Shown one piece after another: positions 19,091 to 27,078 of a stretch of DNA of 64,000 bases. Position 1 is the stretch's first letter. Every line of letters starts with the position of its first letter. The position numbers were made by a program, and so were the translations under genes. Source of the DNA: Flaviaestuariibacter sp. Its GTDB lineage: Bacteria; Bacteroidota; Bacteroidia; Chitinophagales; Chitinophagaceae. The stretch is from contig JAOQAI010000013.1 in NCBI GenBank assembly GCA_025963645.1, forward strand, positions 298,318 through 362,317, read 5' to 3'. The notes beneath the pieces were generated by a model. The model saw only the letters and a program-made list of their open reading frames with translations, was not told the DNA's origin and did no database searches.

Positions 19091-19257
19091 AAAATAATAT
19101 TCAAGTAAGAGTTACAGATGCTTATACCGCTGGATCAATGATACGGGTTAATGCCAATATTAATCGAGTGCCTGGTCGCATCACTCCTCTTGGGAAGACA
19201 ACTATAGAATTTAATTTTACGTGGAAAAACGTAGATTTTAGTGCTACACAACAATAA
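19069..19257 (+). pseudogene. C-terminal gene fragment next to lipoprotein
   Basis: An open stretch of 62 codons that starts inside REP-like element A and ends TPLGKTTIEFNFTWKNVD with a stop 4 bp before the next ATG. The sequence looks like the end of a beta-rich domain rather than a complete protein. Its position directly before a small lipoprotein gene, and beside RHS cassettes, suggests the stub of a toxin tip whose body was removed when the REP element arrived. No family is recognised. Confidence 0.4.
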
Positions 19258-19261
19258 CGTT

Positions 19262-19624
19262 ATGAAACTAAAAGTATCAATAATTGGAATCCTGATACTG
19301 ATATGTACAGGATGCATATTTTCAAGTGATGATCTGCACGAAATAAAATTAGTTGATAATTATTACGTCAGCTCATCCGGAAGCGAAAGGACTTTAATTT
19401 ATAAAACGCCTGGGGCATCAACAGAAAAGGTGATATATGAAAATGTGGACAGTGTTGCTACACAGGCAAAATTTATTTTTGGCGTAGCAAATAATGAGTA
19501 TTTTATTTATCAAATGGAATTGCAGAATGTTATTAAGTATAGTTTCTACCCAGACTTTGTTCAAGCTTGTGAAGAGTATGGTATCAACAAGATTAATCTA
19601 AAAAAATCTAGTGAGATTCAGTAA
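19262..19624 (+). CDS. Small lipoprotein, candidate immunity protein
   Basis: A 120-residue protein with a lipoprotein signal (MKLKVSIIGILILICTGC). The rest is a small mixed alpha/beta domain with no recognised family. It begins 4 bp after the stop of a truncated ORF and lies in an RHS toxin cluster; many immunity proteins against secreted toxins in Bacteroidota are lipoproteins. That role is inference from position. The start at 19262 is chosen because it begins the signal peptide. Confidence 0.55.
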   Translation: MKLKVSIIGILILICTGCIFSSDDLHEIKLVDNYYVSSSGSERTLIYKTPGASTEKVIYENVDSVATQAKFIFGVANNEYFIYQMELQNVIKYSFYPDFVQACEEYGINKINLKKSSEIQ

Positions 19625-19909
19625 GCGTTTTAATTAACGCCGCTCCTGGTAATTTACTATCGCATCTGGCAACTGTATCTCGAAGACAGAGATTTGTAAA
19701 ACCACAATTTATTTGTGGGATTCGTGTGGCAATGTAATAAGTGTATAGCAAAACGCTTACAGTGTCATCAATCATACAGTCATTGAGACGCGCTTTTATA
19801 GAAGCAGCTGGTGTAGTATTAGTTGGATCGCCGCCTACCTCTTTTATTAATACTGGTCTTGTAATTGGTTAGGGGTACGCACAGGTTGCTATCTTACTAG
19901 AGGGAGTAG
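19625..19909. other. Remnant sequence before RHS cassette 1
   Basis: No intact gene. A short open stretch at about 19787-19872 reads LRRAFIEAAGVVLVGSPPTS and then hits a stop. It looks like the eroded end of a coding region, possibly an older toxin tip. Confidence 0.3.
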
Positions 19910-21043
19910 TTCTTTGAGATAAGCAATCACCTGGGTAATGTGCTAGCTACGGTTTTCGACAAGAAGTTGCAGCATAACAGTGGTGGAGCAGTTGATTATT
20001 ATTTAGCTGATGTACAAAGTGCTACCGACTACGCTCCCTTCGGGATGGGACTCGTAGGCAGGAAATATAGTGCTGGAAGTGGCTACAGGTATGGTTTCAA
20101 TGGGAAGGAAAAGGATGTAGATATTGCTTCAGAAAACTATGATTTTGGAGCGCGAATCTATGATCCGAGAAATGGTAGGTTCTTTTCAATAGATCCACGA
20201 ACAAAGGAGTTTCCCTCTTTAAGCGCGTACGTGTACGCAGCAAATAATCCTATTGCGTTTATTGATGAGAATGGAGAAGGTCCAAAACCTGCCTATAATA
20301 AAACCTTAGAACAAAGATTAAATCAGCGGAGGTTGACAACTTTTGTAGAAGTTTTAAAAAGGTGCAACAACTCTTCCATGTATGCATTAGAAGCTTGGGG
20401 ATGGAGGCCAAACCCAAGTGAATTTTCTAATAATAAGATAAAAGGCCTTGCTGGGGAAGCCGCAGTTGTAGATTATTTAAGAACTATGATAATTTTTACT
20501 AATGAAAGAAAAACGCCAAATGGTAGAGGAAGATTGGCACCGCAATATATACCTCAAGCAGCAGCAAGTCAAAATATTGCCATTGGTGGATGGGATAATG
20601 ATAAAAGTATAGACATTTCATTTAAGCTGGATTTAGGTAACAAAGGTTCAAACAGATTAGGTATTACTATGCCTTTTAATAATGCTGACGGTAGTCAGAT
20701 AAATAAGGGAAAGGGCGAGAATTATTTGGAGGATGTGAATTTTATAATGGAAGTTAAGACTGGCACAACAATAAGCAATTTTACAAAAGGATTTTACCAA
20801 GCAATGGAAAAGTCGAAGGGTATTGCAAATGCTGTTCCTGTCGTAGTAATGGATGATGCTGCTTATAAAAATGCAATACAAGAAAGCCCCGGATTAAAAA
20901 TCTACGCGGAACAATTCATCAAAAGTGGAGGTAGGGTTATGTTGATCGGTGGTTTAAATGAATCTGCGGAAAGGACGGCATCTGCAGCAAGCGACGAAGT
21001 TAAAAAAGGTACTAATCCCTATCTACTTAAAACCGGACATTAA
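19910..21043 (+). pseudogene. RHS C-terminal cassette 1 with nuclease-like toxin tip
   Basis: The frame opens after a stop with FFEISNHLGNVLAT, i.e. inside the RHS core, and has no proper start; the rest of the RHS shell is missing. The RHS-associated core follows (GRKYSAGSGYRYGFNGKEKD, ARIYDPRNGRFFSIDP, YVYAANNPI). The variable tip has KGLAGEAAVVDYL, then IDISFKLD and FIMEVKTG. The E/D...(D/E)xK order resembles the PD-(D/E)xK nuclease fold. It ends 1 bp before a candidate immunity gene. Such displaced tips can act as recombination stock for a full-length RHS gene, or may be dead. Confidence 0.7.
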
Positions 21044-21044
21044 A

Positions 21045-21641
21045 ATGAGACGAGAATGGAAACTAATTGTTGTACTTATTTTATTGCTGTTTTGTGTTGC
21101 TTTTCTATTTAATAAAATTATCATGGATAGTAAAGGAAATAGAGCCTTGGTGCTCTACGCAATGGATTATAAAGAATGGGACAGTTCTTTCAGAGAGGAA
21201 TTAAGTAAAGGTGAAAATAATTATCGAGAGTGGTTTTTAAGCAAAGCAAGAGAAATTGTTTTGCCAGACAGCATTTATGATGAGGTTTTTTTGCGAAACC
21301 CAATAATTAGCACTGGAGTTACAAACACACTGCTGGATAAAAACTATCATCAGTTTAAGGAAGTTTCTTCTTCAGATCAAATCTATTTTGTATTAGACCC
21401 TGATCCCTATTTAAGGCTATTAAAACAACCCCAAAATGCACAATATGAAACACCTGAAATGGATTCATTTACTAAAGTAATAAAAGATATTGCCTCCGAA
21501 AAAACCTTTGTCATTGCAGAGTATAATAAGCGAAACGGTTGGTTTGATTATGATAAAGTGTATGCACAGAAACAAAAGTTTAAACAGCAGCATGAGTTGG
21601 AAATTAGGGAAGCGGAAAGCCGACTTCGAAAATTAAAATAG
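21045..21641 (+). CDS. Membrane-anchored candidate immunity protein
   Basis: A 198-residue protein: basic N-terminus, one hydrophobic helix (LIVVLILLLFCVAFLF), then a charged soluble domain rich in Lys and Glu with a helical end. The ATG lies 1 bp after the stop of the RHS nuclease-like cassette. Position and size fit an immunity protein for that toxin; no family was recognised. Strongly AT-rich, as is the cassette. Confidence 0.55.
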   Translation: MRREWKLIVVLILLLFCVAFLFNKIIMDSKGNRALVLYAMDYKEWDSSFREELSKGENNYREWFLSKAREIVLPDSIYDEVFLRNPIISTGVTNTLLDKNYHQFKEVSSSDQIYFVLDPDPYLRLLKQPQNAQYETPEMDSFTKVIKDIASEKTFVIAEYNKRNGWFDYDKVYAQKQKFKQQHELEIREAESRLRKLK

Positions 21642-22035
21642 TTTAATGCCTAAATGCATTCTTCCTACGCAAGTCTTCCGTTGGGAACATGCGGTTGGCA
21701 TAAATTTAAAAGACAAGAATCATTGAAGAAAAAAGATTCTTGCAGTCAAGCAGTCAATTAAGATGTGCTGACAACGGTAACTGACAAAAAACTCCATTAC
21801 AATATCTGAGGGATAATAATGCTATACAGTTGAATTACTTAGCGTCACCGATTACGCTTCCGAAGGGTGCGTAATCGGAGGCACTTGAAACATCAGATGT
21901 GTATTAGTCAGCTATCCCACGAGCATTATGCTATTGCTATGTATTTGTCAATGTAGCCAATACATCACTTTAATGATTACTTAATTCAAAGAGCTGCAAA
22001 AAACAGAAACATACAGATTATGTATTAAAGACAGG
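21642..22035. other. Gene-free stretch with RHS remnant and inverted repeat
   Basis: No intact gene. At 21848-21878 a perfect 10-bp inverted repeat (CCGATTACGC and GCGTAATCGG, 11-nt loop) sits in a stretch that reads SVTDYASEG, close to the RHS phrase TDYAPFGMG seen in cassette 1. It is therefore probably an RHS remnant. The convergent genes on each side end here. Confidence 0.45.
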
Positions 22036-22512
22036 TCAATACGTTACATCTTGGGTCAATTGACCATCATCATAGAAAGCTTTTCTAATTAATTTCCCTT
22101 TATTATCATAATACTCCCAAACGCCTGTTTTCACACCCATCTTGTAATAAGATTTACTACTCATGAATTTTCCACCATATGTAATCCGTTCACCATCTCT
22201 CTGACCATTTTTGTAATAACCCTTTGCATATATTCTCCCTTTAACAAATGAAGTAAAGGGTCCGTGTGTCTTACCTTTAAAATAATAAAAGATTGTTTGA
22301 GGAACACGATACGTGCTGTCATCGAAAATGATCTTAACCGAATAATTTGTATCCTTAGTCGATTGTTTAATGATAGTGTTTTCAAATGGGGCTCCTTCTA
22401 TCATTGCAGAACCTCTACTTAATTCTTTGTAATATTTTAAATTATACTTATCGTCTTGCGCACATGAAGTTAGAACTGCAAACAAGCCGGCAAAAAACAA
22501 TAATCTATTCAT
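22036..22512 (-). CDS. MORN-variant lipoprotein, candidate immunity (YwqK-like)
   Basis: A 158-residue lipoprotein (MNRLLFFAGLFAVLTSC) with MORN-variant repeats in its second half: GKTHGPFTSF, AKGYYKNGQRDGE, SYYKMGVKTGVWEYYDNKG. This repeat type is found in the YwqK family, often annotated as antitoxin, and in immunity proteins of contact-dependent toxins. It starts 2 bp after the stop of RHS cassette 2, so it is the likely partner of that toxin. Confidence 0.65.
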   Translation of the reverse strand: MNRLLFFAGLFAVLTSCAQDDKYNLKYYKELSRGSAMIEGAPFENTIIKQSTKDTNYSVKIIFDDSTYRVPQTIFYYFKGKTHGPFTSFVKGRIYAKGYYKNGQRDGERITYGGKFMSSKSYYKMGVKTGVWEYYDNKGKLIRKAFYDDGQLTQDVTY

Positions 22513-22514
22513 TT

Positions 22515-23611
22515 TTATTTTGAATTTTTCTTAGGAAAAATAGGAGCGATTCCAATTTCTGATACACTCACAAACCCCTTCTTCATAACGTCATTATAAT
22601 AGATATAAAAGGCAGGCTCTTCACCATCAAAATATGGCACTTTTGATAAATGCCCTTTATCGAATGGATTGACTGAGAAAAACTTATAATCATCAGGGTT
22701 AAATATTCTATCGTTCATAATTTGATGAAACTGTGAATTCGACACTGTTATAATATACAAGTGATCGATTGTAGAATGATTAATTCCGCTTGCTAAACCA
22801 GGAATAGCATTATTAAACTCAGTCGTATTTTTTCTAGCATTGTCAAGTTTAAGCCACATGGGAATTACTGCATCCTGAAGTGCAGGTTTTAGCATGGCAT
22901 TTTTAAATACTAAATTGTAGGCTGCCCCAATCTCCGGCTGAATGATTGCAATTCCTGCAGCTAACATGTCGATAAGGTTGTCCCTGTGCGCTACAAGTGC
23001 ATACATTGCACCGTAAAATTGATCACCAAGTTTGTCATTGCCTGCAAATCTTTTAGTTAGCTCTTTTGCTATATCCTCAACGGTTGGGAGCCCTACCAAA
23101 TTCATTTTTATTCCACTTTTATCTTGAATATATTTTACTAGGTCTTTGCCTACCTCATAATTCAACTTAGTTAAATCGTCCTCATAGATAGCAGTTACCA
23201 CTTGCGCTACTGGCTGATTAAAGTTCTTTGGATATACTGTTACTGCAGCTAATGAAGACTCTTCCCATTTACTGCCACTCCAAGTCCAAGATTTTGCAGC
23301 ATCCTCACCACTATTTGTACCGGAGGAAGTTTGGCCGACTTTTGTTCCGGGCTCTTTTGGCTCTCCGCCATCTAAATCAATGAATTTAATTGGACTATTT
23401 CCTGCAAATTGATATGGACTATAGAAGGGGAATTTGATGAAAGAGGATCTACACTTAAGAATTTGCCCAAACGTGTATCATAGATTCTTAACCCATAGTC
23501 TTGTTGATTTCCCTCTCCCTTGATTTCGTTGTCATTCTCTTTGCCGTTAAACCCATACCGGTAGCTGTTTCCAGCGCTATACTTCCTGCCTAAAAGTCCC
23601 ATCCCGAAGGA
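22515..23611 (-). pseudogene. RHS C-terminal cassette 2, frameshifted, novel toxin tip
   Basis: The core begins with GMGLLGRKYSAGNSYRYG, then GLRIYDTRLGKFLSVDP. After LSS the frame changes at an A-run (TTT at 23433-23435 on the plus strand): one missing A would restore KFPFYSPYQFAGNSPIKFID. From there one uninterrupted frame runs to 22515 through a ~290-residue region ending EIGIAPIFPKKNSK. That tip matches no toxin family I recognise. The upstream RHS shell is missing. Either a decayed cassette or a single-base sequencing error in a shell-less one. Confidence 0.7.
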
Positions 23612-23708
23612 AGGGAGATGTCAAAGAACTTTTGTGGTTAGCCTTATATTTATCTAATTAAAATGCATAATTCTTATTAACTCTGACAGAATAGACCAGT
23701 TACGGCCA

Positions 23709-24173
23709 CTAATCATTACGTATAAACCCATTCTTAAGAGAAACATTGAAAAAGTGCAGCATAATTTGTATCATGGTGGTAATAGTAAAAATGATAAAAA
23801 GATTAGGTCTACTTATATATTCTAAGAAGTTATGAAATCCTTCTTTAGAAGATTGCCAATTGGCAAATATGATTGTTATCAAAAAGAGGACATTTCCAAT
23901 AACTAAAATGAATACACGGTTGTATTTCGAAAGGACGCATTTAAATAATAAATCTATTAAGAATCGATAGATAAAGTAGATTACAAAAAAAGGAATAAGA
24001 ATTGGCAAACCAATTATTATAATATATAAAAATGTTTCTGAAGCATTCTCATACCCATTAAAAAACACTTTATCAATAATTGAATAAATTGAAGTGGTTA
24101 GCAGATAGCATATAAGAAAACCTTTTAAGGTTCTTACATTAAAATGAGATCGAAATTGATTAATTTCCTGCAT
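23709..24173 (-). CDS. Four-helix membrane protein, candidate immunity
   Basis: A 154-residue protein with four hydrophobic helices (roughly residues 18-34, 48-72, 86-104, 123-140). It starts inside the last codons of RHS cassette 3 (14-nt overlap), the usual layout for a toxin-immunity pair. A polytopic immunity protein suggests a toxin acting at or through the inner membrane. No family recognised; strongly AT-rich. Confidence 0.55.
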   Translation of the reverse strand: MQEINQFRSHFNVRTLKGFLICYLLTTSIYSIIDKVFFNGYENASETFLYIIIIGLPILIPFFVIYFIYRFLIDLLFKCVLSKYNRVFILVIGNVLFLITIIFANWQSSKEGFHNFLEYISRPNLFIIFTITTMIQIMLHFFNVSLKNGFIRND

Positions 24174-25326
24174 CTATAATTTTTTGTTTTTCAGAAGATT
24201 TTAATTTGAACCAATTAACTCTATCTGATATTGGATCTGAAACAATAGCCTTTCCTCCATTTGTATTTATATAGTTTGCTATATTTTTCATAACAATATT
24301 CCATAGTATATCCGCGGAGTTAAATACTACATTTTGTAAAAGTGCATCCCCAATTCCCCAGGCTCTATCGACACCTCTTACATAAAAGGTGGAACCATTC
24401 TCCTGATTTGGAGCTATGCCAAATTGTCTATATCCCGCTAATGGATGATTTGCATCTCCTGCTAATGATGGAGATCCTAAACTGAGAAAAGAAATGTCTG
24501 TTACGGGCTTAAAGACCCAATAGGCGGCTTTGTCTGAATAGGAATAATTTGAAGTCACTACATCAGCATCATCTATATTGTATCCACCTACTCTTCCTTT
24601 AAATCTCATTATTGACGATAGAGGGTTGGCACTTTTCCACAATGCATCCTCGCCACCATCATATGGTTCAAAACTGTTTCCACCACCTTTCATAAAATGA
24701 TTGAGATTTACCCTTACAAATGAGAAAAAGTCTCCTGGCGAATTAAAGTTTTTTGGTAGCTGGTCAATCTTAACCGAATAATAATCTCTATTTAATAAGT
24801 TGCCAGAAGCATGTGACAATTTTTGATCTTTAAATTCATGAAGTACAAAACGCTCGTTTGCAGACTTTATTTCAGAGGAAGAATTTCCTTGAAGCAATAA
24901 ATCCGACCAAGGTGAGAGTGATTTTTTATTTCCTTTAAATTCTCCAACAGTCCTAGGATTCAATTGATTATCTATTTCACCAGTAATTACATTTTGTGCT
25001 TCTGCTCCATCTAAATCGATTGATTGAATTGGTGTGTTACTAGCAAACTGATAAGGTGTCAAAAAAGGAAATTTTTTAGTTAAGGGATCAACACTCAAAA
25101 ACTTGCCAAGCCTCGGATCATAGATTCTTAAACCATAATCTTGCTGCCCCCCTTCCCCTTTGACCTCATTATCATTTTCCTTACCATTAAACCCGTACCT
25201 ATAGCTGTTTCCAGCACTATATTTCCTGCCTACGAGTCCCATCCCGAAGGGATAGTAATCATAAGCGTATAATGCAGGCTCCTTCTGTTTTTCAAAGAAC
25301 TGGTGAATGCGATAATATGCACAAAA
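24160..25326 (-). pseudogene. RHS C-terminal cassette 3, uncharacterised toxin tip
   Basis: The frame is open from a stop at 25327 through IHQFFEKQKEP, LYAYDYYPFGMG and the RHS core (GRKYSAGNSYRYG, GLRIYDPRLGKFLSVDP, YQFASNTPIQSIDLDG). A tip of about 280 residues follows that is not related by eye to cassettes 1 or 2 (MKGGGNSFEPYDGG, HPLAGYRQFGIAPNQ, YVRGVDRAWGIGDALLQN). There is no normal RHS shell or start codon, so it is an orphan tip or a truncated gene; the coding frame itself is intact. It overlaps a four-helix membrane gene. Confidence 0.7.
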
Positions 25327-25352
25327 CTACCATTTTTAGTTTCTTTCCGCTA

Positions 25353-25426
25353 CTTCCTTCCCCGATGCATCCCACGTTAAGACTCATTTTAAACTAGCGT
25401 GATGTGGAGACGCATCGGGGAAGGGA
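25353..25426. repeat. REP-like palindrome B
   Basis: Arms CTTCCCCGATGCATCCCACG and the complement of GTGGAGACGCATCGGGGAAG pair imperfectly around a ~30-nt loop. It shares arm sequence with elements A and C. It lies 27 bp from the open end of RHS cassette 3 and forms the right border of the RHS region. Confidence 0.8.
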
Positions 25427-25514
25427 GGTGACGATGGTGTAAGATAGATAAGGAAGGGTACTGCGTTGTAACTCAGTAACAAAAGAGGATAAATCATGAT
25501 TGTTCGGCATTACA

Positions 25515-25649
25515 TTCCAGCCGAGTTACCCGCATCAGACCTTAACAATCAAGAAACACAAGCGGGAACCCGGCGGCATAAGTAACCCCGAGTTCCTGCA
25601 ATAGAGAAGTTTAGTTCGGTTTTTCCCAAGCGGTAACCCGGCTGGGAAC
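25515..25649. repeat. Second palindromic repeat family, two hairpins
   Basis: GCCGAGTTACCCGC at ~25520 pairs with GCGGGAACCCGGC at ~25563. CCCCGAGTTCCTGC at ~25587 pairs with GCGGTAACCCGGCTGGG at 25630-25646. A third copy of the same core stands alone at 26886. The family is distinct from the CCGATG elements. Confidence 0.65.
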
Positions 25650-25703
25650 AAAAGCCCAGTTAAATTCATCCTAAGCGTTTAATGCGACGGGAACAGCTGT
25701 AAC

Positions 25704-25730
25704 AAAAAAGCCGCCCTTCCCGGCGGCTTC
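25704..25730 (-). terminator. Terminator of the orphan helical gene
   Basis: Read on the minus strand: AAGCCGCC-GGGAA-GGGCGGCTT followed by TTTT, starting 5 bp after the stop codon at 25735. Confidence 0.85.
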
Positions 25731-25734
25731 TCCA

Positions 25735-26406
25735 TTAGCTTTCCTTCTTCTCCTCGCCCCGTCCCCGCAGGTCTTTTACCCGGCGGGCAGCGAAGTAGAT
25801 GGGCTCAAATTCATCATCGTCCAGCAGTCCCTCCACTTCTTTGTCGAGGGTTTTAAAATGCTTCTTCAGCTCCTTGAACAGCTCGGGCAGGGAGGCGGTG
25901 TGGCTTACCCGCTCGGCGCCCACTTCGTCGCGCCTGGCGGAGAGGGGGCGGGCTTCCGCGATATAGGTTTTCAGGGTAGTGACCTCAGCAGCGGTCACTT
26001 TGTAGGCGGCTGCCTGTGGCGCATACTGCTCCGCCAGTTGGGCGATGGTGGTGCAGCGGTCCAGCACCTCGGATTCGGGTCCATCGCCCAGCGCATACTC
26101 CGAGTAGTTCACCGCTTTTTGCAGCACGGGATCGCCGGTTTTATCGGCATAAGCACCAAGGCGCAACGCCATCTTGTAAGAAGCGCTTACGCAGCGGTCA
26201 ATAGCATTGTTTTTAAGGGTAGTGTGGCCGCCCGTGTCGGCCTGTTGCTGTTTCAGGCCGCGGCGGGTGATCTCGGCAACAATCGGCCGGATAACTCCAA
26301 GCGATTCTTCGATGGGTGTAACGCCTGCCCAGGCGGTGGGGTAGGTGTCGAAAACGGAGAGCGAGGCTTTGCAGGAGGCGTGGAGGTTGATTTGTTGGCG
26401 GTTCAT
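25735..26406 (-). CDS. Uncharacterised alpha-helical protein behind a 21-bp repeat array
   Basis: A 223-residue protein starting MNRQQINLHASCKASLSVFD. It is mostly helical with few aromatic residues; the C-terminal part LPELFKELKKHFKTLDKEVE is amphipathic. There is no signal peptide, membrane segment or known catalytic motif. The start at 26406 is preferred because the 66 upstream in-frame codons are low-quality sequence. The gene has its own terminator, a 21-bp tandem array 236 bp upstream, and matching palindromes on both sides. In style and context it resembles the DUF6261-type gene at 33546, which also has an array on its 5' side. GC content is clearly higher than in the RHS genes next door. 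Function unknown. Confidence 0.7.
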   Translation of the reverse strand: MNRQQINLHASCKASLSVFDTYPTAWAGVTPIEESLGVIRPIVAEITRRGLKQQQADTGGHTTLKNNAIDRCVSASYKMALRLGAYADKTGDPVLQKAVNYSEYALGDGPESEVLDRCTTIAQLAEQYAPQAAAYKVTAAEVTTLKTYIAEARPLSARRDEVGAERVSHTASLPELFKELKKHFKTLDKEVEGLLDDDEFEPIYFAARRVKDLRGRGEEKKES

Positions 26407-26641
26407 GATTTTAGATTTTGGTGACTCTAAAATAAATTGGTTTTTTAAAAAAAACAAATAGGTTAGGGAAGAGGAGTCTGTTTCCGGGTGAGAAAATTTC
26501 ACGCAAAGGCGCGAAGGAGGATAGGGTGCGAAGGATAACAGGGCGGCTTTGCTCCTTAGCGCCTTTTCCTGGAAAAGAAATGTGGAAATACTATTCCAAT
26601 ACAAAAAATGGGCAGCCGCAATTTTAATAGGGTAAAAGGTG

Positions 26642-26830
26642 GTTGGAAAAGGACATCCGCAACCTGCAAAACCCCATCCGCAAGTTGAAAGAAGGCATCG
26701 GGAGGTTGCAAATGGGCATCCGGAAAGTGAAAGAGGGCACCGGGGGGTTGAAAATAGGCTTCCGGTCGCTGGAAAAAGGCATACGCCAATTAAAAGCTGA
26801 CAGGATGTAGTTGCAATCTGACAGGGTGTC
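26642..26830. repeat. 21-bp tandem repeat array, nine units
   Basis: Nine contiguous units begin at 26642, 26663, 26684, 26705, 26726, 26747, 26768, 26789 and 26810, with no change in spacing although the bases vary. The core is GTTGnAAAnnGGCATCCG. In one plus-strand frame each unit reads as a heptad such as LEKDIRN or LKEGIGR, with hydrophobic residues at 1 and 5, but there is no start codon and a stop in unit 8. There are no spacers, so it is not a CRISPR. It lies upstream of the minus-strand gene at 25735-26406. Confidence 0.9.
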
Positions 26831-26885
26831 CATTAAAGGAGGGATAATCAGGAGCGCTGCAAAGTTGCAGATTTCGGCGGTTTAC

Positions 26886-26946
26886 GTTCCCAGCCGAGTT
26901 ACCGCAGCGGCATCTGGCCTAATCAATCCCTAACGCGGAACTCGGC
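26886..26946. repeat. Second-family palindrome, right copy
   Basis: GTTCCCAGCCGAGTTACCGC (26886-26905) is followed ~25 nt later by GCGGAACTCGGCG, forming a hairpin with one bulge. It has the same core as the two hairpins at 25515-25649, on the opposite side of the orphan gene and its array. Confidence 0.65.
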
Positions 26947-26966
26947 GTAGCACCTAAGCATCTCTC

Positions 26967-27030
26967 CTTCCCCGATGAGTCTCCACAGCACGCCAGTTCA
27001 ACCTGAGCCCTCCAGCGTGGGACTCATCGG
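26967..27030. repeat. REP-like palindrome C, beside the RAYT
   Basis: The arms CCCCGATGAGTCTCCACAGC and the complement of CCAGCGTGGGACTCATCGG form an imperfect hairpin. It ends 48 bp before the RAYT start codon, as expected for a transposase and its cognate REP element. Confidence 0.85.
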
Positions 27031-27078
27031 ATGGTATCGTGTAACCCTATACAGAAGAAGTTTTCTTACCTTCCCTTT

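Noticed and set aside
25858..26424. Plus-strand ORF of 188 codons
   Set aside because: Antisense shadow of the orphan helical gene; Gly-rich with no domain pattern.
26556..26789. Minus-strand ORF of 77 codons across the 21-bp array
   Set aside because: It only reads the repeat on the other strand (FFQRPEAYFQPP-type) and has no start context or homology.
26642..26830. CRISPR-like array
   Set aside because: The 21-bp units are contiguous with no spacers, and no cas genes are present.
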